From Epinephelus fuscoguttatus (taxonomy: Eukaryota; Chordata; Actinopteri; Perciformes; Serranidae), in the NCBI RefSeq assembly GCF_011397635.1, contig NC_064773.1:26399949-26463948 (forward strand): a stretch of 64,000 nucleotides of DNA, written 5' to 3'. Positions 36,771 through 49,100 of the stretch are shown piece by piece (position 1 is the first letter of the stretch; every line of letters begins with the position of its first letter). Made by a program: the position numbers and the translations under genes. The notes below the pieces were generated by a model. That model saw only the letters and a program-made list of their open reading frames with translations, did not search any database and was not told the origin of the DNA.

Positions 36771-38000
36771 CATCCATCCATCCATCCATCCATCCATTTT
36801 CATCTGCTTATCCAGGGTGGCCGGGTTGTGGGGGCAACAAGCCAAGCAAAGCATCCCAGACATCCCTCTCCTCAGCAACACTTTCCAGCTCCTCCTGGGG
36901 GACCCCAATGCATTCCCAGGCCAGACAAGATATGTAATCCCTCCAGTGTGATCTGGGTCTGCCCTGGGGCATCCTATCAGTGGGACGTGCTGGGAACACC
37001 TCCAGCAGGAGGTGCCCAGAAGGCATCCTGATCAGATGCCCGAGCCACCTCAACTGACCCCTGTCGACGCGAAGGAGCAGCGGCTCTACTCCGAGCTCCC
37101 TCCGGATGTCCAAGCTCCTCACCCTATCTCTAAGGCTGAGCCCAGCCACCCCACAGAGGAAACTCGGAAACGTGGCCACTTGTATCCGCGATCTCATTCT
37201 TTCGGTCACTACCCAGAGTTCATGACCATAGGTGAGGGTTGGGACATAGATGGACCAGTAAATTGAAAGCTTTGCTTTCTGGCTCAGCTCCCTCTTCACC
37301 ACAATGGACCGGCGCAGCACCTGCATCACCGCAGAAGCCGCACCGACCAGCCGATCCATCTCACGCTCCATTCCACCCTCACTTCTGAACAAGACCCCAA
37401 GATAATTGAATTCCCTCGCTTGAGGCAGTAACTCTCCCCCAACCCGGAGAGGGCAAACCACCAGTTTCCGACAGAGGACCATGGCCTTAAGCCTGATTTA
37501 TGGTCCTGCGTTGAATCAACAACGTCGCTACGTCGTAGGGTACGGGGCTACGCAGAAGGCTCGCCGTAGCCCCCAGCGTAGCCTGACGTGCACCTCCCCA
37601 AAAATGTAACTACACGTCGAGGCGACGCAGACCCAGCGCAGACCAGCAGGGCTGTGATTGGTTTGCTTGGTAGCAACGCATTTCCGGTTCCGTATTTCCA
37701 GATTGTGCCATCTCGACGTGTAGTTACATGGGGGCTACGGCGAGCCTTCTGCGTAGCCCTGTACCCTATGACGTAGCGACGTTGTTGATTCAACGCAGGA
37801 CCATAAATCAGGCTTTAGACTTGGAGGTGCTGACTCTCATGCCAACTGCTTCACACTCGGCTGCAAAATGCTCCAGTGCATGCCGGGGATCACGGTGTGA
37901 TGGAGCCAACAGAACCACATCATCTGCAAAAAGGACTTCAATTCTCCAATTCTCTAGTTCTCCACGATGTTTAGAACAAACTACCTGCTGAGTTCCTTCA
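36771..38000 (-). mobile_element. Rex3-like non-LTR retrotransposon interrupted by a MITE
   Basis: The (CATC)n run at 36771-36798 is the GATG-repeat 3' tail. Minus-strand coding sequence of the reverse transcriptase C-terminal part runs 37482-36808 (RVGGELLPQAREFNYLGVLF, GRPRSHWRDYISCLAW). It resumes beyond the MITE at 37818-37990 with the polymerase motif FADD at 37930-37919. The element is 5'-truncated near 37950-38000. Rex3 belongs to the RTE clade. Confidence 0.8.
37490..37814. mobile_element. MITE inserted in Rex3 (PIF/Harbinger-like, TTA target duplication)
   Basis: Ends are long, nearly perfect inverted repeats starting AGCCTGATTTATGGTCCTGC. The left arm has an extra roughly 29-base segment relative to the right near 37580. 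TTA is duplicated on both sides (37487-37489, 37815-37817), as in PIF/Harbinger insertions. It splits the Rex3 reading frame exactly at one codon junction. Confidence 0.8.
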
Positions 38001-38094
38001 AAAACTTTGTGCAAGTGTACCGAGAAGAATTGATGTTGTTTTGAAGGCAAAGGGTGGTCACACCATATACTAATTTGATTAAGATTTTTTTTAC

Positions 38095-38504
38095 TTTTTT
38101 TTTTTTTTTTTTTTTTGCCTAAAACTTTTCCCCCAGTCTGTTGCCAGGCAATGCAGCACACACTCCAGGAACTCACAATCTACTTTGTATTTACATTGAT
38201 CAGCAACTGTGTAACTTCGTCCAGTTCGGCTGATGAAACGTTGGCAAACCTGGATGTTGGCACGGCCGGATTCAGCTTCCACTCTCCCTCATCCTCATCA
38301 GTTCCTCATCAGATGATCAGATCATTGATAATTCCTGACCGTGTTCGCTTCATTTTTGCTCCTCTCCAGTTGGTCGAGCTCGGCTGATGTTACACAAACA
38401 CACCTGGAGGTCTGAACAGAAGAGTCCTGGCTTTCCTTTTCCTCGTCCTCTCCTGACGACCACTCATAATTTAATTCAAATGTAATTTTGGGGAAAATAT
38501 CCAT
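38095..38504 (-). pseudogene. possible retrocopy or transposon-gene fragment with poly(A)
   Basis: The minus strand reads an ATG at 38504 (MDIFPKITFELNYEWSSGED), an acidic stretch and VTSAELDQLERSKNEANT to 38322. A second open stretch lies at 38282-38120, and an A22 run follows at 38116-38095. An A-tail at the downstream end suggests a retrotransposed transcript. The SAELDQLERSKNEANT segment faintly recalls the N-terminus of Crypton-type recombinase (DUF3504) proteins, but I cannot confirm this. Confidence 0.3.
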
Positions 38505-38698
38505 CTTCTTGGTGTAATGCTATAGTGTCAGTTTGTGTCAATGTAGCCAGTGTGACAGCTGGTTAATTAACAGTTGTATTTATATTTATAACACCTGTGA
38601 GCGGAGTGATTTCACTGTTACACGTCCCAGTGATGTTCTACTCTATATCAGCACTCACGGAATGCCTCTCGTCCAATCAAATTACTCGGTCGGAACTA

Positions 38699-38702
<4 letters not shown>

Positions 38703-38756
<54 letters not shown>

Positions 38757-38795
38757 ACATATATATATATGTATATGTATATATGTATGTATACA
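38703..38795. repeat. (AT)n microsatellite with degenerate ATGTAT tail
   Basis: About 25 perfect AT units (38703-38752), then variants with GTAT to 38795. It is fully self-complementary and could extrude a cruciform. Confidence 0.95.
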
Positions 38796-38868
38796 AAGTA
38801 CTTATATACCTTTGCTTCTCGGGCTGCTCCCTCAGAGTAGCCCTGTGCAGCTGTTTGCTGACAACCAC

Positions 38869-38928
38869 TCCATTTTCCTGAGGGCCACTTCGCAAACTGG
38901 CAAGTGAAGCGGCCCTCAGGAAAATGGA
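38869..38928. repeat. perfect 18-bp hairpin
   Basis: The arm TCCATTTTCCTGAGGGCC (38869-38886) is exactly mirrored at 38911-38928. Pairing continues for about four more bases after one mismatch, with a short loop. Confidence 0.85.
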
Positions 38929-40391
38929 GGGACTACAATAAAATGTCCGAGTTATATTGCTGAAGAATAGTATTAAAAATAAACTCCAACAACTCCAACA
39001 TATTTGCTTCCTTTGGCAGTCCAACCAAGGGTAATTTGCAGTTGCACTGAAAAAAAGCAGCGTCTCCTCCACATGCAATTACAGTTTAAACTCTGCAGCC
39101 TGCTCCCCAGCTCTGCTCTAAGTAGGTTTGTTTGGAGGTGCAGCTCAGTGGCCCGCAGGCGGGCATTGTGTTCATTAAAAATGTGTCACATAGTGATGCA
39201 ACCAAGTTACGGAAGTGAAGGCAGGAAAGCAAACGTTTCAGGCAGCTGAGGACCTGTGTGTCTGTGGGCAGAGAGAACTCCCTTTGGCCTGGACTTTGGG
39301 CTTCTTTTTTACTTTGCAGGCCTTATAGATGGATAAAAATGCAATATAAAACTCTGAAGAAGAAGAAGGAAAAACCCCAAACGCCTATCAGGTCCTCTTT
39401 AAGGTATTTATTTGTAAGCTTTTCTTGACAAAAATTCCACATCTTTGATTGAAACACATGTGTAAAATATATAAAGTATAAAGTATTGCACAGTATGATG
39501 AGCAATTCAAGCCAAGAGAAAACAAAAAAAGAATTAAAGAAGGTCTGGCATAAGCAGCTGGGAAACATCCACATAATCTATGATTGAAATGGCAGCAGTG
39601 GTGGCAGAGCTAGCGGTTTGAAACTAAGTGATTACTCCACTTCTAATTATTGTGACACCATACACTGGATGCATGTCACAGACAGTCACCTCTACACAAA
39701 GAGCTAGTTAACCTCAGAGCAATAGGACAGTCTTGGGCCTAATTCACTGTCATCTGGCAAGTAACTGTTAAGTATCTGCTTCTGAAAGAACATAATCTTG
39801 TACAGAAGCCTTTTTCCCTCAAAGTAAAAATTTGAAGTCATTACTAGTGTAATTACTAGTGTGATCCTGTGAGATGATTTCCATCAGAGTTTAAAGTCTG
39901 GTTCAGTTTTGAGTTTACTAACTGCTGGCAAAGAGACAGTGGGACATTAGAGGGAAACATCACATCACCCCCTGCTGTTTGCATTAAGAACTGTCTGTCC
40001 AATGACACGGACGGTCTTAGCACACTTCAGATTTACCAGCACACACACATAACTGTGTGTTATCTCACTGTTTCAGACGATTGGCCTGTAATTAGTTTTA
40101 TGCAATATACATATGCTGCATAGTAAAGAACAAAACAACATGTCACTGCGGGGGAGAGAGGGGAGAGGAGGGGAGGAAAGCCTGCAGTGAGAGAAAAGCT
40201 AAAGAGGAGGATGTGAGGGTGAAGCTCTGAATTAAAGATGAGGAGAAATCAGTTTAAGAAGCAGAGATCTGTGACTCCGAGCACAAACACACTTACAGCT
40301 TGACAGCCAAAGTCAACAAGCGGTGTTTGTATCAGCATGTGTGAAAGTGACAGGCAATTTTGATTTAAGAAATTCAATTCTGCTGCTTTGC

Positions 40392-40428
<37 letters not shown>

Positions 40429-40555
40429 ACGACTGTGTTTGAACTTGATGTTGTACGTGTGCATGTTGTGTCAAAGGGATGTAAAATACTTTGATTTCAC
40501 AATTTTCATTTCAGTGCTTTAGTGCGCGCCCGTGTGTGTGTGTGTGTATGTGTGT
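40392..40555. repeat. two GT-rich microsatellites with GCGC interruptions
   Basis: Runs at 40392-40430 and 40532-40555, each adjoining a GCGCGC or GCGCGCCC element, which favours Z-DNA. Confidence 0.9.
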
Positions 40556-41454
40556 CAGAGGGATGAATAATTTTCAACGAGCACTGAATGTGTAGGCTAT
40601 GTGCATGCATGTGTGCGTGCTTTCCTCTGTGGTGAAGCGAGATAGGCAGGCAGTCAGGAAGAAAAGCTCCAACTGAGACGGAGGGAAAAGCAGAGGAAGT
40701 ATGATGAAGCTCCACCAGCCCAAACGCTGCCAATAAAACACCAATTTTAAAGGAGCTCTATAAGATTTTCAGAGTGTATCTATGATTTAGAGGTTGTCTG
40801 CACACAGCTGTCAACATGGAGGCGCCTGAGCCGGTGACTCAGTTGTTTGCTGCTATGTTAAAGCATATCACCCGTTACATTAAATACATGAAGAAAGGTA
40901 TTCAAACTTTCGGACTAACACTGCTCAGCATGGAAAACTCAACATCATCTCAAGCTACAGTAGCTTCCCCTCAATTGAAACTGCTTTTAAACATAAGCAT
41001 TGTTACAGTACAATATATTAGCATATTAACTACAGTGTTAAAAGGGAATACAAGGGCAGGAAGTAGCCCGCAGCTTTTCTGTCTTATATTGATACATCAC
41101 CTCCCACTAACTGTTTTCTTCTCCCTTAAGTTGTATTCAGAGCCAGTGCAGAGTGAAATTCAAATACAGCACACATGCATATGAAGTCAAGCAGGAGCAA
41201 ACAGCTGCATATTTACTGCAGTGCAAAATTAAGTAATGCCATAAGTGCTGGGGTATTTGTTTCCATTTCAACAGGAGACAAAGTTGAGCAAAAGGCAATA
41301 TGCATCACTTAAAATCACACCAAATGCTTTAAGATGGAGGAGAAGCCAAAATTCGTGTTACTGTGTAAATGTATAAAAAGAGCAAGACTATCACACAGAT
41401 AGCGTTTTAGCAGCTGGAGGTCCCTTATGTAACTGTCGCACCTCACATTTAAGG

Positions 41455-42644
41455 CTCTAGGCACAGGTGTTTTTCCCAGAGCGCTCTGAACCCCTCTAGC
41501 TGAAAAAACTTCAACTCAGAGCAGGAAAGCGTCCCACATCATCTCTTTCTTCATATCTTTTTTCCCATTGTCCAATCAGATGATTTGAGAGGCGGACCTT
41601 CTGTGATGGTCACGACAACAAGTTTACAGTTTGTAAACAATGGAGGAGAAACTGGTGGTACTTGTTGCTAGATACCCAGAGCTATATGGCCCAACGATAG
41701 ACAGCAGGTTGTCAAACTGCCCCCGAGTCATATGCCTGGAAAAGGCCATCGTGGAGGCGAAGCTCCTAGACCAATTGATGGTACTCCCCATGACCAACCC
41801 TCTTTTTTAGGGTCTCATGTACCCACACAGATCTCAGTTTCCCTGTGCCCAACAAACTATTTGCTGACAGCCTCTCACCCTCAACGAGAGCTACAGCAAG
41901 CACCTTCTGCCTCAACATTTTAGGAACTAGATACTAATTACTGTGGGGGAAAAAAACAGTAGATTGATACATGGGAAGGTTAGTGTAAGGATGTGATGGC
42001 TGCCTGGCAACAATAAAAAAGAACAGCAGGGTTTTTTTTTCTGCCAGTGGCATTCAGTTTCACACCTCATGTTTTTTAAAGTGAATGCCGTCTCCTTGTT
42101 CTAACTTTCCCATGTCATCAATCTACCGTTTATTAATTTTAGTTATTTGACAGTAATAATTACCTAGTTACTTGAATGGACAGGCAGAAGGTACCAAATG
42201 TGGCTCTGGCTGAGGGTGAGAGGCTGTCAGCAACTAGTTTGTTGGACACAGGGAAACTGAGATCTGTGTGGGTACTTGAGACCCTAAAAAAGAGGGTGGC
42301 CTGGGTCATGGGGAGTACCACCAGTTGGTCCAGGAGCTTCGCCTTGATGATGGCCGTTTCCAGGCATATTTGACACGGGGGGCAGTTTGACAACCTGCTG
42401 TCTATCGTTGGGCTGTATAGCTCCAGCAACCACTACCACCAGTTTCTCCTCCATTATTTACCAACTGTAAACTTGATGTTGTGAAACCACAGAAGACCCA
42501 CTACCTCTCAAATCATTCGATTGGACAATGGCAAAAAAGATGATAACAAAAGAAATAATGTAGGGCGTTTTCCTGCTTTGAGTTGAAGTTTTTTCAACTC
42601 GAGGAGTTCAGAGCGCTCTGGCAAAAACAGCTTGGTGCCTAGAG
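41455..42644. mobile_element. 1.2-kb palindrome (fold-back transposon) carrying MADF-like fragments
   Basis: Left and right halves are inverted copies, centred near 42050. CTCTAGGCAC (41455) mirrors GTGCCTAGAG (42635-42644). CCAGAGCGCTCTGAAC mirrors GTTCAGAGCGCTCTGG. Each arm contains an ATGGAGGAGAAACTGGTGGT start: at 41641 on the plus strand, and mirrored on the minus strand near 42453. The left arm reads MEEKLVVLVARYPELYGPTI, resembling the start of a MADF (Myb/SANT-like) domain as found in PIF/Harbinger-associated proteins. Both coding stretches are short and broken. No transposase is seen. Confidence 0.75.
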
Positions 42645-42784
42645 TGCAAAAATGCGAAACGCTTAGCAACGCAAAAACCACAAGCAAATGCTTTGTTCTC
42701 ATTAAAAACAATTACAAAACGGTGCCTCTGCGAGTCTACAGCAAAGGTAGCAGTGCTATGAGGCTGCACTTAGGCACAGCATTA

Positions 42785-42945
42785 CTTAAGTAATGCTAAC
42801 GTTAGCATGCTGGTTAACATATACTGTATAAGGTTCATATTTACCATCATAGTTTAGTGTGCTGGCATGCTAACATTATGTTATTAGCATGTTAGATAGT
42901 AGCCTGTAACTGAGGCTGATGGGAATTCTCATCACTCCAGTTAAA
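42785..42945. repeat. dispersed GCTAA-rich repeat, copy 1
   Basis: Rich in GTTAGCATGCTGG and GCATGCTAACATT and ending GAGGCTGATGGGAATT. It shares this pattern and end with 56430-56620. No coding content. Confidence 0.6.
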
Positions 42946-42999
42946 GAGCACTAGCTGTTTGTGGCCAATAAACATGGACAGCAAAACACTTCAGTTTGT

Positions 43000-45880
43000 C
43001 ATGTTCACGCTCATTTCAAATCATACAGTAATTCATATGTTGATTTGTGAAATTAAAAAAACAAACATTAAAAATGAATGGGTTTGCTTATTTCAGCCAA
43101 TACGTCATCAATAGCTACTGAGTCACCCCCACTGGTGCTGCTGGGCAGCTGTAAAGATTCAAAGATGTTTTGAAACTGCTGTCACAGAAAAACACTGATA
43201 CAGCAGTAATGCTGAGTGATCACTCTCTCTCAAGGCTGTTTTTATCTGAACTCTGACTGAACCCTGAGTTGCAACTGCACAATCACTTAAGTGTGAGGAT
43301 ACTGGAGTGTAAACCCAAGGAGGCTGAACATACTTTTATATGGGTGAGTAACATCTGTACACAATATGTTCCTGGAGCTATATAACCCTAATAATGTATC
43401 CCAGAATGTGCCCATGAAGTCAACATGTGCTCCGTGTGTTTGCAACATCTGTCTTCTGTCTGTTAAACATCTGTTGTGCAGCATATATAAGGGCAATATG
43501 TCGGTCAAAGGGGTGCAAGGACCCTAGTGTTTCTAAGTGTTGAAATACTGAGTGCAAACAGGAAGTGTAGGAAGTGTAGTCGTAATTCTGTGAATGAGTA
43601 GTAGCCTACTAATGAGGCAGACACACATAGCCCCCCCTCACAACACAAGCAAAGAGTCATATATTACGATCATTCAGGATTTATTCCAGGAGAAAGACAA
43701 ACGAAACACAATCAGTCGCTCTGGCCTGTGTTGTCATGGTAACTCTGATATGTGCACATGATTGTCGAAGGCATCTGATATACAAGCCCCATTAACAGAA
43801 AGTCATCATCATCATCATCACAGCACAAGAAGTGCGGCAGGCGGTGCCCGCTCTGAGAAATGAGGGTGTCGTCGGCGTGACGACGGTGCACAGGATGGGA
43901 GTTTGTTGTGGTCACATGCAGAGAGTAAATACAATACAGCCGGCTAAACTCAGCAGGCTCTGGACGAGGACACCCACAGGGAGACTCAGGGTCCCAAAAA
44001 GTAGCTTGTATAAAGTTTCAGTTTTACAAACAATTCTCAGAGGCAGAGCTGCTCTCATTAGTTGAGTTAGATCATGAGGTAAAGGACTGTTTTTAATATT
44101 AGCTACACTGAAGCACAGCTACTAGCGTGGTAGCTCTGCTAACATTGTGACTCCTAAAGCATTTGGCAACAATTGACAGAAATTCAGCCGAATAGCAAAC
44201 AAATTCTTGTGTAAAATTAAGCAGTAGACTACATCCACCGCTAACTGTGTAACATTTGCCTAGGCAGAAGACGTGTGCTTTACTTCCTTGGAAGTTAGCA
44301 ACAGGACTGGGCTTTGCCTTCATGGGATAAAACAGATAGCATACTTAGCTCCCTAGCCTAGCCTTGTTAGCTTCAATTAGCCATACAAGGCTATTGCAAA
44401 CATGTCTCCAAAAAATTACCTTTGTATGTTACTATGTTTTCGTATGTATGCTCTGGTGACAACATAATTGCTGTCTGGGTTATGTTCAAAGACAAAGTTT
44501 ATTTGAGTTAATAAAACATTACATTTATGTACCATGCGTGGGTCACAGCGAGGCGGTCGAGATGAATGACGGCCACACAAAGTGCAGGACTGTGACACTG
44601 TAATACTTGGTTTGCGACCAGGTCAACAAAAGCACTTGGGTTTAAGTCCGGATCAAACAGCTTTTCTTGAGTATCTAGCGTCAGTATTGTGGGTTTCATA
44701 ATTAATTTCCAAGTGACACAGGACAGGCAGATAGGATAGGATATAGGATTGGGAGGAATTTGATTTGATCATTTAAAACTGGGTGTCAAAACAGTGAGGT
44801 CCTGACAGTGTAACTGGAGTATATCCAGTGATGGGATAGTGGCGCCCGTCAGTGAGAGAGAGATGAAGGCCACCATACGCTCCTGTTTCTGCAGCAGTCC
44901 ACTGTAAAATGCCTTGTGCATATTCTGGAGCTGTCACAGACACCACTTTCCTCCATGTGGAAAAAATTCTAACCAGAGAGTCTGTGATGACCACAGTATT
45001 TTGGGGAAACAAAGACACACCAGCGTACCATGCTGTTGCTAGCTAGCTAACTACTGAATCTTAGCTCTGTGCAGCTTAAAGTTGCAAATCAATTGATTAG
45101 CGGATGTCATGATATTATTGGTTGAAACTGGTTGGTCCTGACTTAAGTTAACATACTTTATATTTTGTTTTACACCAAGAAATTGGTCTTTGGTTTGAAA
45201 TTGATTTGCAGTGGTTAACATTGTCGCCTCACAGCAAGAGGATTCCTGGTTCGCTCTGCATTAAGTTTCCCTTAAACAAATTGCTGTTTCAAATATTTTG
45301 TTTATAAAAGTAATTCCTAGGAGAAAAGGCTGTGCTACTGCTAACTAGGTAAATGAATGTAATAAATGTCAAGGTCAGGAAGGAAAAAACACAACGATCC
45401 TTTACACTTTAGTCCTTAATTATTATCAATTATTTTCACACCATGTCATTCATGTACGCAGTGAATCGGCTGGATGTCACTCATAAGCAGCATTAGAGCA
45501 ACTTACATTAGAACATGGTCTCCAGTTTTTTTAATAAATGCCACTTGGCTAGGTTCCATTAATCAATGAGATTATTTCTGCCGATTGAAACTGTTTGTAG
45601 AAGTGAAACTTAGCTCTTTGTGGACTCAGACGTCACAGCCTGTGTACGTCTTTACATAATACAGAGATACTAACATCATACAAGGGCTATAAGATTATGC
45701 AAACACTCATGGTGAAGTTGAATTCTTGAAGCACTTTTTTCGACATGCTTGTGTTTTCATCTTTTGTGACGGCGTCCTCAATAAAAAAAGGAGTGCGAGC
45801 TCAAAGGGGAGAGGGGCGGACGAGAGCTCGTCCGTAACAGTGTGTTTCTGAGTCGGTCACAGCTTTGGATTTCATCCTTT
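43000..45880. other. intergenic stretch, nothing clear
   Basis: The ORFs are short and chance-like. At 45210-45262 there is a fragment (GTGGTTAACATTGTCGCC, TCCTGGTTCGCTCT) resembling the tRNA-like head of the SINE at 58505-58918. Otherwise no gene, RNA or repeat can be supported. Confidence 0.45.
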
Positions 45881-46127
45881 AGAATGGCAAAAAACGTAAG
45901 CCTGAGTTCGGTAAATGATGCTTTCACTTCTAGTTGGACTGACACTGAAGTGGTGGAGGAACACTGATGGCATTAAACTGCACTGTGTGGCTCTGCAGGT
46001 GACAGTCACATGCCGCTGGACAGTATATATGACAGCAGTGGGGAATAAAGGGGATTTCAGCTTCTTCTTCTTTTTTTTTTTTTTACATTAAACATTCCAT
46101 AGAGAATACAATCAACTTCCCTCGACA

Positions 46128-46164
46128 CACTCACTCACTCACTCACTCACTCACTCATTCACTC
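46128..46164. repeat. (CACT)n microsatellite
   Basis: About eight tandem ACTC units, slightly degenerate at the right end. Confidence 0.9.
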
Positions 46165-46199
46165 TCACATGCCTGAACAGCAAAACATTTGTAAATATT

Positions 46200-49100
46200 A
46201 TCTTGAAAATGATCATTCATATTCACAATCTATTTACAGTAGCATCTTTAACATGGAAAGATTCATTCAGAAAATGTCTTTTTTTGTTGTTTTTAAACAG
46301 CGGACATAAAACCACAGAGCAGCATGAACCTGAACCCTCGACCTGCCTCGCAATACATTCGTAAACCCAAACGTCCACGCTGAAGTGGACGACATCACAT
46401 TTAATGAAACATATTCTTACAGTGTTGGCTGACGATTCATTAACACCTTCTGTGCCAGAGAAAAACCTGGTACACCGATGTAATAATTATAATTAACGGT
46501 TCAGTGGTTGAAAAAGTCTAAGATCTGTCAGGGATTCAGTGTCTTGCACTTATTTGTTCCCTAAAACTACATTTATTTTTTTTAACTATAGGTGCTGATG
46601 TTGTTTCCGGATCCCACTTCCAAGAAAAAGCTTTGATGACACACTTAAAAATGTTAAAAAATGCATAGCAGTCAATGGGTATGTATACATGGTTACACTG
46701 AATAATCAGATTAAGGTGATCATTGGAATAAAGCCCTTACATGGTTGAAAGTTCCCCGCAGTAACACATGGATAATTACATGGACCGACTTCTGAGTTTG
46801 CTTGGTGGAGGAAATGTAACACAAGACCCCACTGTAAAAACGTCAGAATTAATATATATATATTCTGAAAGGTGAACGGTGTAGTCGTGCAGTAGGAGCC
46901 ATGGCATGTAGGTGTTGTAAATCAATATGAAACACTAAAAATTTCTCTACGACTGCACATTTAAAGTAGCACAATAAATCAGGCTAACTGGCCTTTTCTC
47001 AAAAACGTAACCTGACCAAGATTATTAAACTAAAACTCTTTCATGACTGCATTAGTTGCTAGGACAACATGCACAAAATACCTGTAATGATTTGTCTTTA
47101 AGCATCAAGCATGTCAGTGAGGTTACCACATCTGCAAGTTTCACAATTTATGCTATAGTGCTTGGTGTGTGTTCAGAGCACACACAGGAATAAGTTTCTG
47201 ACAAAAATGTCCTATTCCTTAAGGTGGATGTATGCTAAAACTTCTCAGGCTCACTTGCTCCTTAAACAGCATGAATTGTGCCACGTTTCGACTGCATGGT
47301 ATGGCACAGCTCTACTCAACTCGACTCACTCTTCATTGGTTTTCCATTAGCAAAAGTTGTGGATAGTACCTGGTACATTTTTTTGATACCACCTCAGTCA
47401 AGATTACAACTGAACTGAGCCAATACCAGAAGGTGGAGTTAAAACACTGGAGACCACTGGTCAGAAAGAATTGTCAATACAATCAGTGTTGTGCACGTTC
47501 ACGCTTCACAAGAGCTAGCTTGAAGCTAATTTCACACAGATTAAAATGAGCTATTTCACGTTCATACTTAACAATTTAAATTTTGAACTAAATTCTTTCA
47601 TTGTTTTATCATCTCTGTTCTATCTTTTGATCATCATTCACGCACTTCCCAAGACTGCAGATGCTTTAACCTGATGTGTTCAAATTCGTTGCCGATGTAG
47701 CTGGGGTTCAGACTTGTTTTGTCAGACCCTGTGGGCACAATTTGCAAATAACTACGAGATTTTCTCCAATGGAATTTGTAACTTAATGATTTGACTCATA
47801 AAAGTCATTCAAATATCCACATGAACTGGCTTCAGCAGTACTGGTTACTGCGTTGTCTGAATTTTTATTAGCACTAGCTATGCCGGTGTTGTATCGGCAT
47901 ATTGGGTGCTGTAAATCCTTGGGTGCTACAAAAACGAGCGTCAATAACTGTTGCAAGAGTGAACAACCCTCAGGTTCAAGTTCATAAGTTGAAAACGTTC
48001 AGATGCGTTCAGTTCACAGTTCACCCATAAAAATCAAAATTAGCGATCCTAAGCCTGCACAAACACGACACTTGAAATAGCCATGCTAAAATAATTAGCA
48101 ACTGCAATTTTTACCTGACCCAAACTTTAAAAAATGGCAGCCCACAAAACTACAAGCTTTTTTCAAGTGGTGCACCTCAACCAGTGAGGAGTAATAATAA
48201 TGGTGAGTGCTATGGACAAGAAAGACGCTGCTATCAAAGCTGTTCTAAATCAAAATGTCTTCCAAATATTGCCCAACACTGTAGTTTATTTTTACTTCGC
48301 TCAGCTCCACTCTTAAGATCCCAGCAAAACCAGTATTTTGGTATGTCTGTCTATCAGTGTGGACTTAAACTGCTGTCAGATTCAGGGATTCAGGCGGATG
48401 CTTTGGTCTCTAGTGACTGGTTAGGGGAAAACGAATCCCCGTCCCTACAGAAATAGATTATAGTGGATGCAATGTCAGACTGCAGATGGAAATAAAGAGT
48501 AATGAGGTAACAATTCTGTCTGATATCAGAGAAAACATTCCTCTGTTTGGTTGCAGATGAAAGGATTCAGCAAGTGTTGGGTTTAAGATGATGTCACGGC
48601 AGTTTCACACTGCATCACTATCGTAATCAGCTGAGAATCCAGCCAGCACGTAGGGGGAACAATCCGCAGTGGAAAAAGAAACAGAGAAAAGTGACTGGTG
48701 CCAAAAGTGACTTAAGTGGTGCTGATCCATGCAGAGGAAATAAGGCATTACACTGTGAGCCATCTCTTGCAGTCAGTGTAATCCATCACTGTGAATGACT
48801 GTTTACAACCAGACTGCTAACCTAAAGTTGTAGATTTACATGTTTCATATTGATGTACACATTCAGGGAGAGTAGGTGGGTACTGTATTTCTCCTTGTGT
48901 CGGAAGTATAGAGATGGGGATTAACACATTGTTGGTTAGGAAACAGTGGGGAAGAGCAGAAACTCCAAACACACTGGAATTATTTTGCAGAGCTTACTAA
49001 ATGAAGAAGGTGCTGCCGTCCACCAACAGAGAACATGGTGAGGAGGGAGACACATTTAGACTGGATAGTGCTCACAAATCATCATGGTTTGTTTTAGTCA

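Noticed and set aside
40816-41184. 122-codon plus-strand ORF beginning MEAPEPVTQLFAAML
   Set aside because: No recognisable domain, no splice context and low-complexity composition. An ORF of this length is expected by chance in 64 kb, and the start resembles dispersed teleost repeats.
44508-45018. Two minus-strand ORFs of 63 and 81 codons
   Set aside because: No domain, no splice link between them and no recognised protein; most likely chance or old repeat.
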